Assembly (NCBI GenBank): GCA_017165825.1
Contig: CM029379.1
Location: 19,084,970-19,148,969 of the forward strand
Reading direction: 5' to 3'
DNA: 64,000 nt
Source of the DNA: Hepsetus odoe
Lineage: Eukaryota; Chordata; Actinopteri; Characiformes; Hepsetidae
Each line of letters starts with the position of its first letter. Positions within the stretch are counted from its first letter, which is position 1. The translations under genes and the position numbers were made by a program. The notes under the pieces are model-generated. The model worked only from the letters and a program-made list of their open reading frames with translations. It searched no databases and was not told where the DNA came from. Positions 23,088 to 35,222 of this stretch are shown in pieces.

Positions 23088-25817
23088 ATTAAGGAAATAT
23101 GGGAATATGGGAAATTCCCAATCTAAATTTTCCCAATACAAAAAAACAGGTTTTAGTGAAACATTTAAAACATCTTTTTAATTTAGCATTTGTTTAAAGT
23201 TATAATTCACATCAAATTATAGATACTTTCCAAGAGAAACATCAATGGTGGTTGAAGAAGTCTCTTCCCAAACAAAATGTTCCAAAGCCAAATTGTTTTA
23301 TCTTCTGTACTAAATGGCACTGGATCCTCTAAATAGCAAGGTCAATAGGAGGCGAACCTTACCAAAATACCCTACTAAAAAGTCCAAAGTATGGCAGAAA
23401 TGTTAATCTGGCATTAGCAACATAATGAACCTGGTGTTGGTATATAAAGGTATTAAACCATAATGGTAAACTTAGTTTCATACAGCTATTGTTTGAGTGA
23501 GTTATTGATCAGGAGTATTAGCTTCATTATGCTTGTAAATGTCAGAGCATTCATTCAGAGGATCCAGTATATATCACAACTTTGGAAAATTAGTAATTTT
23601 TAAACTATATTTGATTTTTCTTTACTTTGAATGGCTTAATAAGATGAAGAAAATAAAAGGTTTCTCCCATGAGTGCTGAGAGTGACAGGAAATTTACATT
23701 TGACTTTTGACTTTTTTACATTTTTAAAAGCAAAGCACTTAATCAGCAGCATATTATATTTAGCTATGGATTGAGATTGATAGACTGAAGCAATTCCAAG
23801 AAAGCATTTTTTTTAAAGGGAACGGTTCTCCAAAAAACAACTGAACATAAAATTAATAAAGGGTTAAAGGAATTAAGGAAAGAATGTGTTTAGTTATACA
23901 AAACACAAAAGCAAGGTACATCCTGAGCCATTGGACTGGCACTTTGAGCAGTTGGAAGAGTTCTGTTTGAGAGAGCGAGGTACATAGTTAGTAGACATCT
24001 CATTATTAGCAGTTGTTTGGATGAGAACTTTGGACTGGCCAAATTCCTAATATCTTTTTTTCAGCATGATTTGGACCAGAAAAGGAAATAGGTCCAGGTG
24101 GTGGATCTCAAATCAAGCTTCTCTCCTCTGCTATGTTCATATTCTGCCTCGGAAAAAAAGAAACAACTTGAAAAAGCTGAACAAGAAAAAGCAGAAGACC
24201 CCCAATGCAGACTGATTAAAAAGACACGACTATTTTAAATACCTCTGATGAGAGCAATGCGAGTGCCAATATCTGCTCATCTGTCTGGGAAATCATAATA
24301 TTAAACATCTACTGACAAAAGCTTGCAAAATAAGTGAATATCATAAATTGTGTTTAATTCAGTTATCAGTGGTAAGAAGAACCAAATGTTTGCTAAATCA
24401 CAGAAACCAAAGGTAATCACCTCATAATCACGAGACACAAGGCATAAACAAAAACCTGACGTCAGACTCCACGTGAAAGAAACAAGGAAAAGACACCATG
24501 ATTGAAAGCCAGCATGATTGTCCTCTACATCAATGAGATAATCCATTTGCTTTTTAAATTGCATTCATCTCACGTGCCGAATGCAGCCACACGGTGTGGA
24601 CCCTACACCTGAAGCTGCATGAACTGATGAGTGCTACGTGACTAGACCTAATCAGATTGCACTTTAAATGCCTCTGGCATCTTTTTTTCCCCCCCTTTTT
24701 TTAAGAACACTAATGTTTGCTACAACAATATGGCTATTAACCTTAAATTAGTTATTTCTCGCTCATTCGTAAATGAAATAAGCAGATAAATCAATACCAC
24801 ATTAGTTTTTGGAAATACAAATTGAAATATTTTGAACTGGATGTAAAGATAATATTGTTGTTTTTTGGGAAGGAAAAACATCCTTGAAAATTTTAGCCAT
24901 GTTTTTGTCATCGATTAGCCTATAAGCAAACATCAAAAGGACATGCTTGAACCTCTCAAAACAAACTTGAATTGAAATGTAATTGTGTAACTAATTTAGT
25001 GATTATATAACTAGAGAACTGACCTTAAAAGACATGTGGTCGAGAATAAATACACCACAGGCTGCCGTGAATGCAGTGAGAAAGAAAACAGGCCAGAGTA
25101 AGAGAGACACACACTACAGTGGACATGCCAGTGCCAGTCTGCAGGGCTAAGATGCTGTCCAAAGCTGCAAAGGCCAGAGTCCACAGGATAAAGCAGCAGT
25201 TGGCAGTGGTGCTTTAGTAACTGCAAACAGGGAAGAGTCATAGCTTGGGTTCATCTTTCTTTTTCAAGGAGTTACATGTAAGATTAAAGACGTAATAGCT
25301 TTCACACTCAGATACTGCCTTTGAAGTTGAGAACACAAGCAAACGATCTCAGGAATGAATGTTTGAACCTCCATGAGCAACTCTTATACGCACAGTTTCT
25401 TTCTTTTAGAAAAAGTGTTGAAAATCTTGTTTGGAAACTGCTAAACCTATTGATTTAACCTGTTGTTATATAGTTCTGAATGTAAACAGTGCAGTGCAAT
25501 GCTCACTGCAATATTTGCAAGATATACTAAAATAATAACAACGCTCCATACTACTGCTAACCTTTATTACATTGTATAGTTCATAATACCACAGAATATT
25601 TTTTGGATTTCTTTCCATGATAATCTATTGTCACAGCAAGACTTTAAAATTGAATGATTAAAAGACTACACTGTCACCACTAGCTAAACACGTGAAGTAA
25701 TTTTATAATAATATAAAATATTCACTTGTCATTTAAAATATTAATATTTTAATATAAGTGAAATTCTCAGTTGAATAAATTGTCCTTTTTCAAGTCTTTA
25801 GTGTAACAAACTATATA
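23088..25817. other. Unique sequence, no gene seen
   Basis: AT-rich, frames below 90 codons, no recognised element. Confidence 0.5.
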
Positions 25818-26030
25818 TTGGGGTACTGGTGGCTTGGTGGTTTGAGACTAGATACCATGATGGGAAGGTCACCCTGGAGCAAGGTGCCATCCCCAAAACT
25901 GCTCCTTGTGTGCTGGATGTATGGCTACCTTCTGCTCCAATTAATGGGTTAATTGTATAGAAGCATTTCCCTGTCGTTCATTGTGTGATGGGCTGTGCTG
26001 CTCCCAAAAAAAGGTCTCTGTCACTATATC
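25818..26030 (+). mobile_element. SINE-II copy, strongly diverged
   Basis: Head GGGTACTGGTGGCTTGGTGG, a deletion across the B box, core GAGCAAGGTGCCATCCCC, then CTTCTGCTCC, AATGGGTTAATTGTATAGAA and TGTGATGGGCTGTGCTG, ending near CTCTGTCACTATAT. Confidence 0.6.
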
Positions 26031-26630
26031 TACAGAAAGAAACTTTACATTCTTTAAATGGCCATATTATGAAAAATATTAGATTGTCTGAATTTAGGAT
26101 GCCATCACTTGCAAAATTATTAGCTTTTGTAATCTAGGACTTCTTATTTTGGAGTTTAAAAACAGTTTGATTTATAAGAACAGATAAATGCTTGATAAAT
26201 TCCTCTGACAGCATTCCTTTAGTCAGCTATTTCAAAACAGTTACATGATACCATCTTTAGAGAGAAAGCAGATAAGGTGTGATTAGCAGCAGATTTCACA
26301 AATTCTCGGATCAGAGAAAAGTTTGCCATCTCGCCTGTGTGAAGATGAAAGCAAATCTCCTCTGTCCTCTGTTAGGCCTGAACACTGGCCATAATGGGAA
26401 ACACTCCCTTTTTTACTGAGAGAATATGTACTGATAGAAAGAATACTTTAGAGGGAACTTTAACAGGTTCGTCAATAATATGTCATGAAAGGACAACGTG
26501 AGCTCTCATTGTAGTAATTTTAAATATGTTGCTCAGGCTGCTAGGGATTAAATTTTGCTTTTTTGCTATATATTATATGTTTTAATAGCCATCATAAATA
26601 TGCAGAAGTCACCTAATTTTGGAAGTGTGT
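26031..26630. other. Unique sequence, no feature identified
   Basis: No gene, repeat or clear motif. Confidence 0.5.
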
Positions 26631-26668
26631 GTTTAGGTGTGTGTGTGTATGTGTGTGTGTGTGTGTGA
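26631..26668. repeat. (TG)n microsatellite, interrupted
   Basis: TG dinucleotides interrupted by TTTAGG and TA; the longest pure run is about 18 bases. Confidence 0.85.
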
Positions 26669-26837
26669 GATTCAGCTTATTTAAAGGAGAAAAACTTTCC
26701 ACTGTGTAGTATGATATCATTGTGGGCACCACATTGAACACGGACAAAAGAAAGTAAAGGAGAGAGTAGTCTGAGGATTATAGATAAGCAGGTAGATAAG
26801 GTAGAGATAAGGACTTATAGATAAGGGTAAGGACTAC

Positions 26838-27043
26838 ATTTACATTCACGGCATTTAGCAGATGCTCTTATCCAGAGTGACTTACATGTCCTAATTACAG
26901 GGACAGTCCCCCTGGAGACACTCAGGGTTAAGGGTCTTGCTCAGGGACCCAGTGGTGGTAGTGCTAGAGGTGGGATTCGAACCGGGGACCTCTTGATCCA
27001 GAGGTCTGTAGGTAAGTACCCTACCACTAGACCACCGCCACCC
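26838..27043 (-). mobile_element. SINE-III copy, well preserved
   Basis: Minus strand: GGGTGGCGGTGGTCTAGTGG, B box CGGTTCGAATCCC, ACTGGGTCCCTGAGCAAGAC, CTGTCCCTGTAATTAGGACA, tail CTGGATAAGAGCATCTGCTA and AATGCCGTGAATGTAAATGT. GGACTA occurs at both edges (26831-26836 and 27044-27049) and may be a short target duplication. Confidence 0.85.
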
Positions 27044-27049
27044 GGACTA

Positions 27050-27632
27050 ACTACAGTTAATATTAGTAAATATTATTAAGAAGCACAGGGTCCAACCTCC
27101 CAGGAAGTGACCGGAAAGGAGATGCAAATGTCGTTTGATCAGAAGCATAGTTTTAAAGAAAGACAAAAAGATAATTAAAAAAATTTATTCAAGCTGAACT
27201 CCAAGGTGAAAGTTCATCATTGTCAGATTGCACCTCCCTTCATCTTTTGAGCAGCAATAGGTGGAAGAAGGCCTATGAGCCTAAAATGCATGTTGACATG
27301 TTTCTTTGGACACATAAGACAAAACTGGAACATTCTGGCAAGTCATATCAGTTCCACAAAGTCCATTCTTACTGGGTGGCATTTACATACTCTCAGAAAG
27401 GCAGGGTACATGATGAGGGATCCCTGTCATCCTAACCTTAAACACTTCTCTCCGTAGCCTGTTTGCTACCAACAGTGTTTCAAGTATGCTTTATTACAGT
27501 ATATGTCTACATGGACATTATTGCATGGTGACACTTTTACTGCTGAACTACTGATCCACTCTAACCTCAAATACCTTGTGTTGTAACGTTGAGGTGTGCA
27601 ATTGTTAATTATATGATGTGACTATGTGATGT
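27050..27632. other. Unique sequence, no gene seen
   Basis: Frames of 60-71 codons only. The final 13 bases, 27620-27632, are the left target duplication of the next element. Confidence 0.5.
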
Positions 27633-27760
27633 CTCCCTGCGATGGGCTGGCGACCTGTCCAGGGTGCGTCCCCCGTCCTCGCCCTGTGTGCGCTGGGTTG
27701 GACACCAGCACTCCCCGCGACCCCGTTTGGGACAAGCGGCAGAAAGTGGATGGATGGATG
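27633..27760 (+). mobile_element. Tail-only retroposon (RTE-like LINE tail) with 13-bp TSD
   Basis: Begins CTCCCTGCGATGGGCTGGCG and runs through CCTGTCCAGGGTGCG, GGACACCAGCACTCCCCGCG and GGGACAAGCGGCAGAAAGTG to TGGA repeats. It lacks the tRNA head, both promoter boxes and the core of SINE-I. GACTATGTGATGT is duplicated exactly (27620-27632 and 27761-27773). It starts at the same base as the 61.6 kb element. It may be a 5'-truncated SINE-I, a 5'-truncated parent LINE, or a separate class of minimal retroposon. Confidence 0.88.
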
Positions 27761-27773
27761 GACTATGTGATGT

Positions 27774-29466
27774 TTTGCCTGTTAAAGTCTGTAAAAAAGC
27801 ATACAATTAAGAATTGTATTCATACCTATACAGTTTACATATCTTATCTACGTATGTGCAACAAATATTTGAATTTGAAACAATTCAGCCATGAATCCAG
27901 ATATTCCTCAGAGCCCAAAATGTGGCATAGTAGGTGGAAGTAAAAATAAAACAATCCAGACACTAACATCAGGTGAGCTGACTTTGCCTTATTATGCTGA
28001 AAGTGCAAGTTGTATGTTTCTTGTGTGAAACATTCATTATTGTGTCTGTCATCTAATCCAGTAAATTCATTTGATGTTTGTGTGTGTGTGTGTCTGTGTG
28101 TGTCTGTCTAACAGCTCTAATGTCGTTCATATTTGTTAGGCCACTGCAGAGGCCAGTGTCACCTGCAAAGCCGGGTGTTACATAACGCTCACCAGTGTGT
28201 CAGCAGCAGCCTGTCTGCAGCGTCCCAATCGCCATCTCAGCATGACATCAACACTATCTAGTGCCAGGCTTTGCAGCTAGCTGCTAACTGTTGCTTTCCA
28301 CAAGCTCTCAACATGTCTGCCAGTCTTCCTTCCTGAAATGCACCCAAAAATCCACCTTTGATCCATGTCTACCATGTAACATTCTGCTTAGGGAGGCTAC
28401 AGTTTCAGCACAGCAACAATCCGCAGCCAAGAAAAGCAAACCGATTAAATAGTGAAAATGAATAATGATACAAAGCCTAGAGAAAAGCCCTTATGTAACA
28501 GGAGGCAAGACAACCCCTTCAAAGAAATGATTAAATAATTGTATTAGGGTTATTTTCAGCACTAAAGTTATGATTAATAACAATGTGATGTTGTAGCAAA
28601 GGAACTTTTAGTGGAGAGAAGTCATGCTTGCTGCTTCAGTAAAGTATTTGTTCCCGGTCCCAGGACATCTTTATAGACTGGAGTGGCTGTAACAATGCTC
28701 TCTTAACCATGCCTTTAATGTTATGCAGCAAAGCAAACAGAAAATAGGGATGCAAATAAAAGAAAAAAGGAAAAGGAATCCATTGGAGACAAATCTAATG
28801 TCACAACGTCCTCCCAGGCAATGAAGATGTACTGCTTTGTGAAAATTTCACAAGTGGAACAAAGAAGATATAAAGAAGCCATGAAAATAATTAACAGTGC
28901 AATGTGTTATTAATATGAGTTAAAGTAAAGAATATTATGTGTTATCTGTGGTCCAATGATAATCTGCTGTATATTCTTTTTGGTTTGTATTCAGTTATAT
29001 AGAGTATATAAAGGGCTCTTTAGCCAGGATTGTCCTTGACCATTTTTTAAGTCAATAACCTGTAAGTAAACATCTACAAATAAAACCACACTATGGTTTG
29101 CAGAGGCTAATTGATGAATGAATCCATTATTTGGGTGCTGTGAGTAGCAGCTGACTAGTCAAGGACAGTGCCTCAAATACAGTGATGACAGCAATGAAGA
29201 GGCAGAAAGCAGAAACTGTTTTTTGTTAAATGCAATATTATTTATCAGCATGGACATCTTACATGATGACTGACTCATTTTTCCCAGGACTGTTATGATT
29301 ACTTGATTATGTTGGATTACTCAATTTAACATTCTCTTTAAGAATTATTTAATGCTTTAAGACTTTTAATCAAAATGAAATAATTAACTATTAAATAACT
29401 TTGATGTATTTACGGTTAGTTCCGCCTGAATGGATGTTGTCCAATCTACACTGAATTTGTTTATGG

Positions 29467-29470
<4 letters not shown>
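27774..29470. other. Unique sequence with a (TG)n run
   Basis: An interrupted TG/CTG run lies at about 28078-28110. The 28130-28380 part is GC-richer and not repeat-like, but has no reading frame. Nothing else recognised. Confidence 0.45.

Positions 29471-29516
<46 letters not shown>
29471..29516. repeat. (TA)n microsatellite
   Basis: About 23 TA units. It forces the YIYI-type end of the overlapping minus-strand frame, which is therefore not evidence of a protein. Confidence 0.95.
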
Positions 29517-29520
<4 letters not shown>

Positions 29521-29559
29521 CATATATTCCATACAATGAAGGAACAAAAAAGTTGTTTT

Positions 29560-29745
29560 TCTGAGAATAGTTGAGGATAGTTCTTGTGAACAGTTTGTTG
29601 AGGTGTGAGATGTCCTTAATGATGTTCTGCGCCCTCTGCAAGTATTGTTTTGATGGCTGTCATCCATGTTGGAAAATGGGTGCCCGTGATTTATCGGGCA
29701 GTTTTCACCACCTGCTGAACAGCTTTCTTGTGGGCGACAGAGCAG
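29560..29745 (-). pseudogene. L2/CR1-type LINE ORF2 C-terminal fragment
   Basis: On the minus strand CAGCAGGTGGTGAAAACTGC, then ATGGATGACAGCCATC, AGAACATCATTAAGGACATC and AACAAACTGTTC follow the order of the 3' part of a common fish LINE ORF2. This is the RVVKTA...IIKD...HP...LF region after the reverse transcriptase. A TAA interrupts it in the QRVVKTA frame. The 179-codon open frame at 29470-30009 reads it in the wrong frame. Whether the source was L2 or Rex1-like is uncertain. Confidence 0.5.
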
Positions 29746-30544
29746 ATATGACGCCTTGATAATAGCAGAAAGCACAGCTTGATTTGTACTCTGTGAATTC
29801 ATTACCCGACAGGAGAGTGGGATTTTTTTCATTACAGGTCTAATGTAATTATTCTTAATTGAGCATAGCTTCCACAAGAAGCAATAAACAATGGTAATTT
29901 CCACTAGTGCCCTCCCACTCACCATTGCCTCTAAGATGTTTATTTTTGGACCATCTTCTCTGGAGTTATTAATGAAATTGCAAAGTTTGGTGTTGATGGC
30001 AATTATCAAAAAAAAAAAAAAAAAGAGCAGAAGACATGCTCAACACTTTTTTCTGTCTGGATAGTTATAAAGAAAAGAATGTAAGCGGTTGTGGCTTTTT
30101 ATAAACTTCCACCCTGAAAAAGGATGGACTCAATTCCCCTATTCAGCACAGTTACCATGAGAACCCAGTATTTTTTGTAGTAAGTGGTGAAGACCACCAA
30201 CATATGCATTGTTGTCCTGGGGAGGTAAAGCATGAAAAGGAGGCGTTGCTGAAAAAAAGCAAAGAAATGTCCCATTATATTTTAGTCACACGTTCTGATT
30301 CTCTGGATCTTCTAAGCCCTTCAAATGAATCCAAGACCAAGGAATTAACTTCTGAAGCAAAAAACTTGACAGCAATTCAACAGAAGAAAAGAGGCCCCAA
30401 AGAAGATTCCTTAGCACTGATAAAGGCAAAAACTGAAACTGTGCATTCATGTCTATAATGATGATTCAACAGACCCCACAACAACAACAATAACAAGAAT
30501 GTATGACAAGTATGTTTGCAACTATTTCATCTCTTTACTTTCTT
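29746..30544. other. Unique sequence, no gene seen
   Basis: Contains an A-run at 30007-30024 and an 84-codon frame at 30204-30458 without a recognised domain. Confidence 0.45.
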
Positions 30545-30730
30545 TAAAAAAAACACTTGTGCAGTGGGTTTATACGTATGTTAATGAGCTGGCAAATAGT
30601 TAAGTGACAATTGTTGACTTGAACCAAGGTTACAGGAATGGAGAACAGATGTGGAGTACGAAGCACTGATGTATGTCACTAAGAACGTCTAAGAACGGAT
30701 AAGAACGTCTGCTAAATGCAGTAAATGTGT
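30545..30730 (+). mobile_element. L2-type LINE or SINE 3' fragment
   Basis: GTATGTTAATGAGCTGGCAA, AATAGTTAAGTGACAATTG, GAACAGATGTGGAGTACGAA and GATAAGAACGTCTGCTAAAT parallel the 11.74-11.90 kb copy. It ends in the L2-type tail GTCTGCTAAATGCAGTAAAT. No coding part is present. Confidence 0.55.
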
Positions 30731-33700
30731 ATATAAATATGAGAGAAATTTCCTTAAAATAATGTTTAACACAGGGCCTTTTCCCAGTTGGGTGTTACCA
30801 CATAATGCTGCCCCTGGCAAAAGCATGACATAATTCAATCTTATATATCTCAAAGCTAATTGTAGCTAGCATCCACTTCTGTAAGATTTTTTTTATCCTT
30901 ACCATTGCTTGATATCATAAACAATCAGAAAAAAGCTTCTGATCCTGAACTGGACCTGTCAATAGATGGTAAAGTAATTTATGGTGCAACTCATTATATA
31001 AAGCAAATCAAATAATTGCATCTAGTTTCAAGGTTAGTAGATTAAATTTGTATTTTATCTGAGGGAAATCTCATTTTAAATGTCCATCCTATATTCCATA
31101 TCTTTAGACATGAAAAAGGCAGGACAAAATAATTTGCACACTGTGATGTTCGACAACAAGCAACAAAATGGGATTTTGCATCCACACTGGTTTCACGCAG
31201 GGCTTTAAGGTTGAACCCCTTGGCATGAAGGACAAAAAAGATATTTCTGCATCAGGTTCAGAGCCTAAACGCAGTGAAGCAAATTGTTCTATTTATTCTT
31301 TATCATTCCCTGATGCCTGCAAGTGTCAAAAGGTCTTTCTTTTTTTGGAAAGGGCCACAAAGTATTTCATGCCCATCTCCGCTAAAATATGGAGCTAAAG
31401 TTCAAATTAAATGTTGCTTTCATGCATGCTGCTTCTGTTTCTAGATGTCCGGATGGCCCTAACATTAATCTCTGAACCCGCACAGTTGTGAAGAATGTGT
31501 CTGGTTTGGCATGTAATCTGAGCAAATGGGCATTATTCTGTGTATATTGAGAGGACAAGAGCAGATTAGGGATTTTTCTTTGGTAAAATTATGAGAAGGT
31601 AGTGCAAGGTAGTGAAGATATGTGTTTTGTATGGTGCCAACAGCAACCAGAAACAGTACTAACAGATTTTAACATCTATTTATATTGTGATATGTTTAAT
31701 TCAAAAGACAGTAGACAAAGATAGACACTAGTGTATCCACAGATAAAAATAACTCATCTTCTCATACCTAATGTAAAATGATGTGATATCAAACTTAAAC
31801 ACCACTTTCATTGTACCTGACAAGAATAAGAAAAACATGTCTGAAAAACATGACTGTTGAAAACGTCCAGGTGGGCAGTTGTGTTGATATCGTGGTGAGA
31901 ACTATGTGTTTGGATGAAAGGTTAGGGGAATCATAAGACCTCATGTCCTGGTTTCAGAAATCAGATCACAAAGCTCTCGGGAAAAGCACTGTCTCTGCTA
32001 TTGCACAATTTGTCAACAATCCTCCTTTTTAATTCTTTATACAAACAACATGATTTTGTTACTGGAAGTATAAGATATTGTTTTTTTCTCTTTCCCATTA
32101 TGGGTCAACAAAAATCACATTAAAAGATCAACGTGATAAAGTACAAGTCTAGTGTTTTGATTGGCTGAAGTGCAAAATATGTTCCATGCTGCAAAATTCC
32201 AGCTGATGAAGCTGGTCTTTGAAGTAACACATTTCAAGTGAACTAATTTCTCTCAATACATTGTAAAAGTTATTGTAACCCCTTCCATATAATCAAAGAC
32301 CTTAGTATTGGTGCAGGCTTAGCTGGTATGTAGGCAGCTTATCAGGCTTTGAAATACACCCTCTATAATTCAGAATGTCAGGACCACTGTATCACTTACA
32401 GGGTCCAGAGAATAATAGGATGACTCACTTTAATTTGAATGGAGAATGCAGGGTGCATTACAATGGGTTATGCTAATTCTTTTAAGAGTATAATCAGCCT
32501 TCAAAAAAATCACACTCATTTTCAGCTTGGGTACATTGGTCCTTTTGCAACAGTGATGACTGCTGGTATATATATTCATGCTACAAAGAACTATGCCTTT
32601 TAGCCGTAACCTTAACATGATTAAAAGCTTTTTAACCAATTTAATCCAAATATTTAGCATAAAATTGTGTTTTTTAATTCAGAAGCTGCTTTGCACAAAG
32701 ACTTATGCAAATCATTAAACAACTTTGCTAATACAGGCATTACAAAAAGACTAAAGCTAAATGTTTACAGGATCATGAGCTGAGTTTGGAGACGTGTGGA
32801 GAGTGTGGATGCAATCAAGTGGGTGATATGTTCAGTTTGTCCATCGCAATCCAAGATCTGAATCAAACAATTTAGTTAGAATTTCACAATACAATGAAAA
32901 TCTCTAAGGGACTGGCTCCAAAAAAGTGGTCCTTTACCACTTTATAATATAGTGGTTTCAGAGTAACTGAAACAAATGCATGGAGAAGGGCACTGGACTG
33001 CAGCAAAACTCTAAACCTACACTGTCCTGGCATAGATATCAATGTGTACGCTGTGTTTAAATACAACATATAGCATACAACTGGTTAAACCTCAAAAACA
33101 TCTTAATACCTTGGCTATAATAAGGATATAATATAGTAAGGATGCTGTGAACTTGCAGCCAGGAGAACCCTAAGATGAATAAGGATGACAGTGGGATTTT
33201 AAACCCCTAGAGAAATAGAATCAGTTCCACAATCCACTGAGAAATGTAGTTCATAGACAAAGCACAACACATGAGCCCAGGCATAGAAGAAGCCATATCT
33301 TCAGAGAGAAACCGAGGCTTCTGCATTAATATCACCTTATCAGCCATCTGTGGCCAGAAGTCCAAAAGAGCACTAGTTTTTCTTGATGGTGATGACTTTG
33401 GGTGGGTGTAATACTCTTAGTGCAATGATGGCCATGGCATTTATTGGCATTCCTTTCCAAGTACGCCAGGCCATGATTTTTTGTTAGTGCCAGTTTGAGA
33501 AGATGCAGTGGCAGGCTTCAAGTGACTCAGAGTAGTCAGTCACATGCTAGCCTTCTTCTTCCCACCGCTGGTTGTATAATTTGAAGGTAAAGTTCTAGCC
33601 CGTAGGTGGTACTGGTGAAAAAAAACTTAGAACCAAGACAACAGAAGCTTTAGTGGCATTTTAGATGTTTTGGTTTAGAAGCACAAGTTCGTCATTATCC

Positions 33701-34575
33701 TTATATAAGCAAGTCTAATTAGCATTGGGGGAAAAGCTCTAAATTAACCAGGAAAATGATACCAATACATATATGTCTTGATACAATTTTTTATATTTTG
33801 TGTTGCACTTTCTGATTGCATAGGGCTCTAACTATATATCCATATTATATGTTTGTCTCAGAAATATTCTAAAGTTAATCAAAGTACAGACATTTTGAAA
33901 AATAGTTCTTTTATAAAACATTGCATATTAAACAAGTGTCTAGTTTTGATTGTCAGTATTTTCCACAATTTAGAACTAGAAAATTAGATACTTTTGGAAG
34001 AGACTGAGGGGCAAATCAGCATTACAGTTTGAAATTTCAATACACTGTGGAGTCACAAAGTGTCCTCTACACTAAAAATCCCAGATAGTATGATTAGTAA
34101 TTGGCACGCACTAAAGGTAAAGCCCACTTGACTATAATAAGTGTCTGCAAACGCATGACATTTGATAATTACTGTCAAGTGAATACTGTCAAAGCTGAAT
34201 CATTGCTTTAGGAGGGTGATCATTAGGCACTCACCCACATCTTTCAGTCACCATCTTTCTTTCTTTCTCTTTCTGGCTAAAATAATGGCTAATGTGACAT
34301 TAGCTGTCAGTTTTAATGGCAAACAGGTATAGTGAGTAGCTTTTTGAAATTTCTAGCAAGTCCAGATGAGCTAAAATGTCCTAGATAGAAATTTGCATGG
34401 AAACGTCATTCAAATGTCAGTGATATTTCATTTATATAGATATTTAATTTCTACAAAGCAGTTACCAATCCAGGTTTTGTCAATGCAAAATCATTTTTAA
34501 ACATTTTAAACAAGCCAACCCGATCAACTACAGATAAAAGCTGTTTTTAGAACTGGCCGTTGAGAGTGAAAATTC
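30731..34575. other. Long unique stretch, no gene seen
   Basis: Nearly 4 kb without a recognised element. Frames are below 80 codons. About 33200-33620 is less AT-rich but shows no domain, repeat or motif that I recognise. Confidence 0.45.
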
Positions 34576-34760
34576 TTGTCATTGTAACTTCTGCATTTAA
34601 ACCATGCGCAAACACACACTGTGCAGCAGGGGACAGCTATGAAAGCACCCAGGCAGAAGTGACATGGATGGTACCTTAGGGCGACCTACTGGTAAAGGGT
34701 TTGAACCCACAATCTTTCGATTCTGTGGCCAACTCCATAACAACTAGGCCACCGCTGCCT
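34576..34760 (-). mobile_element. SINE-II copy, tail-truncated
   Basis: Minus strand: GGCAGCGGTGGCCTAGTTGT, B box TGGGTTCAAACCC, TAGGTCGCCCTAAGGTACC, ACTTCTGCCTGGGTGCTTTC, AGCTGTCCCCTGCTGCACAG, then TTTAAATGCAGAAGTTACAA and TGACAA. The GCAAGG core and the GTGTGCTGTGCTG tail part are missing. Confidence 0.75.
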
Positions 34761-35042
34761 GTTAAGTGATACAGCTCAAAAACAGAGCAAGTGCAAATGT
34801 TCTTTCAGTTATTACAGTTCACTGAGTGCTAGGTTGTGCTCTGTCCTCTCCTAATCTACTTCAATTTTAATTCTGTATTTTGGGAGTGTGTACATTAGAT
34901 CATGTTTATGTTTTACTTTCCAAAACCTGTTTGGGATTCATCAAGACTTCAGAGATCTACAGCTTGACTTTAGTTAACTTTAAGTTACTTCGAGTTACTT
35001 CAACTTTAAGGATGACTTCTGAAAGCAATAATTTAGAGAACT

Positions 35043-35222
35043 GAGGTGTTGGTGATCTAGTGGTAAGATACTCAGTTACAGACCAAGAGGTTGCTGGTTC
35101 CAGCACTACCTTCGTTCGGCCCCTGAGCAAGACCCTTAACCCCAAGTTGCGCCAGGGGGACTGTCCCTGTAGTTAGGAAATTTAAGTCGCTCTAGATAAG
35201 AGTGTCAGCTAAAGGCCATAAA
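35043..35222 (+). mobile_element. SINE-III copy, split by a LINE insertion (left part)
   Basis: GGTGTTGGTGATCTAGTGGT head, B-box-like TGCTGGTTCCAGC, CCCTGAGCAAGACCCTTAAC, GGGGGACTGTCCCTGTAGTT, tail TCTAGATAAGAGTGTCAGCT and AAAGGCCATAAA. It stops where the LINE begins and resumes at 38009 with GCCATAAACTTAAAAAGTAA. Confidence 0.8.

Noticed and set aside
29470..30009. 179-codon minus-strand frame
   Set aside because: Its end is a translated (TA)n array, part of it is a LINE fragment read in the wrong frame, and no domain or conserved start is visible.
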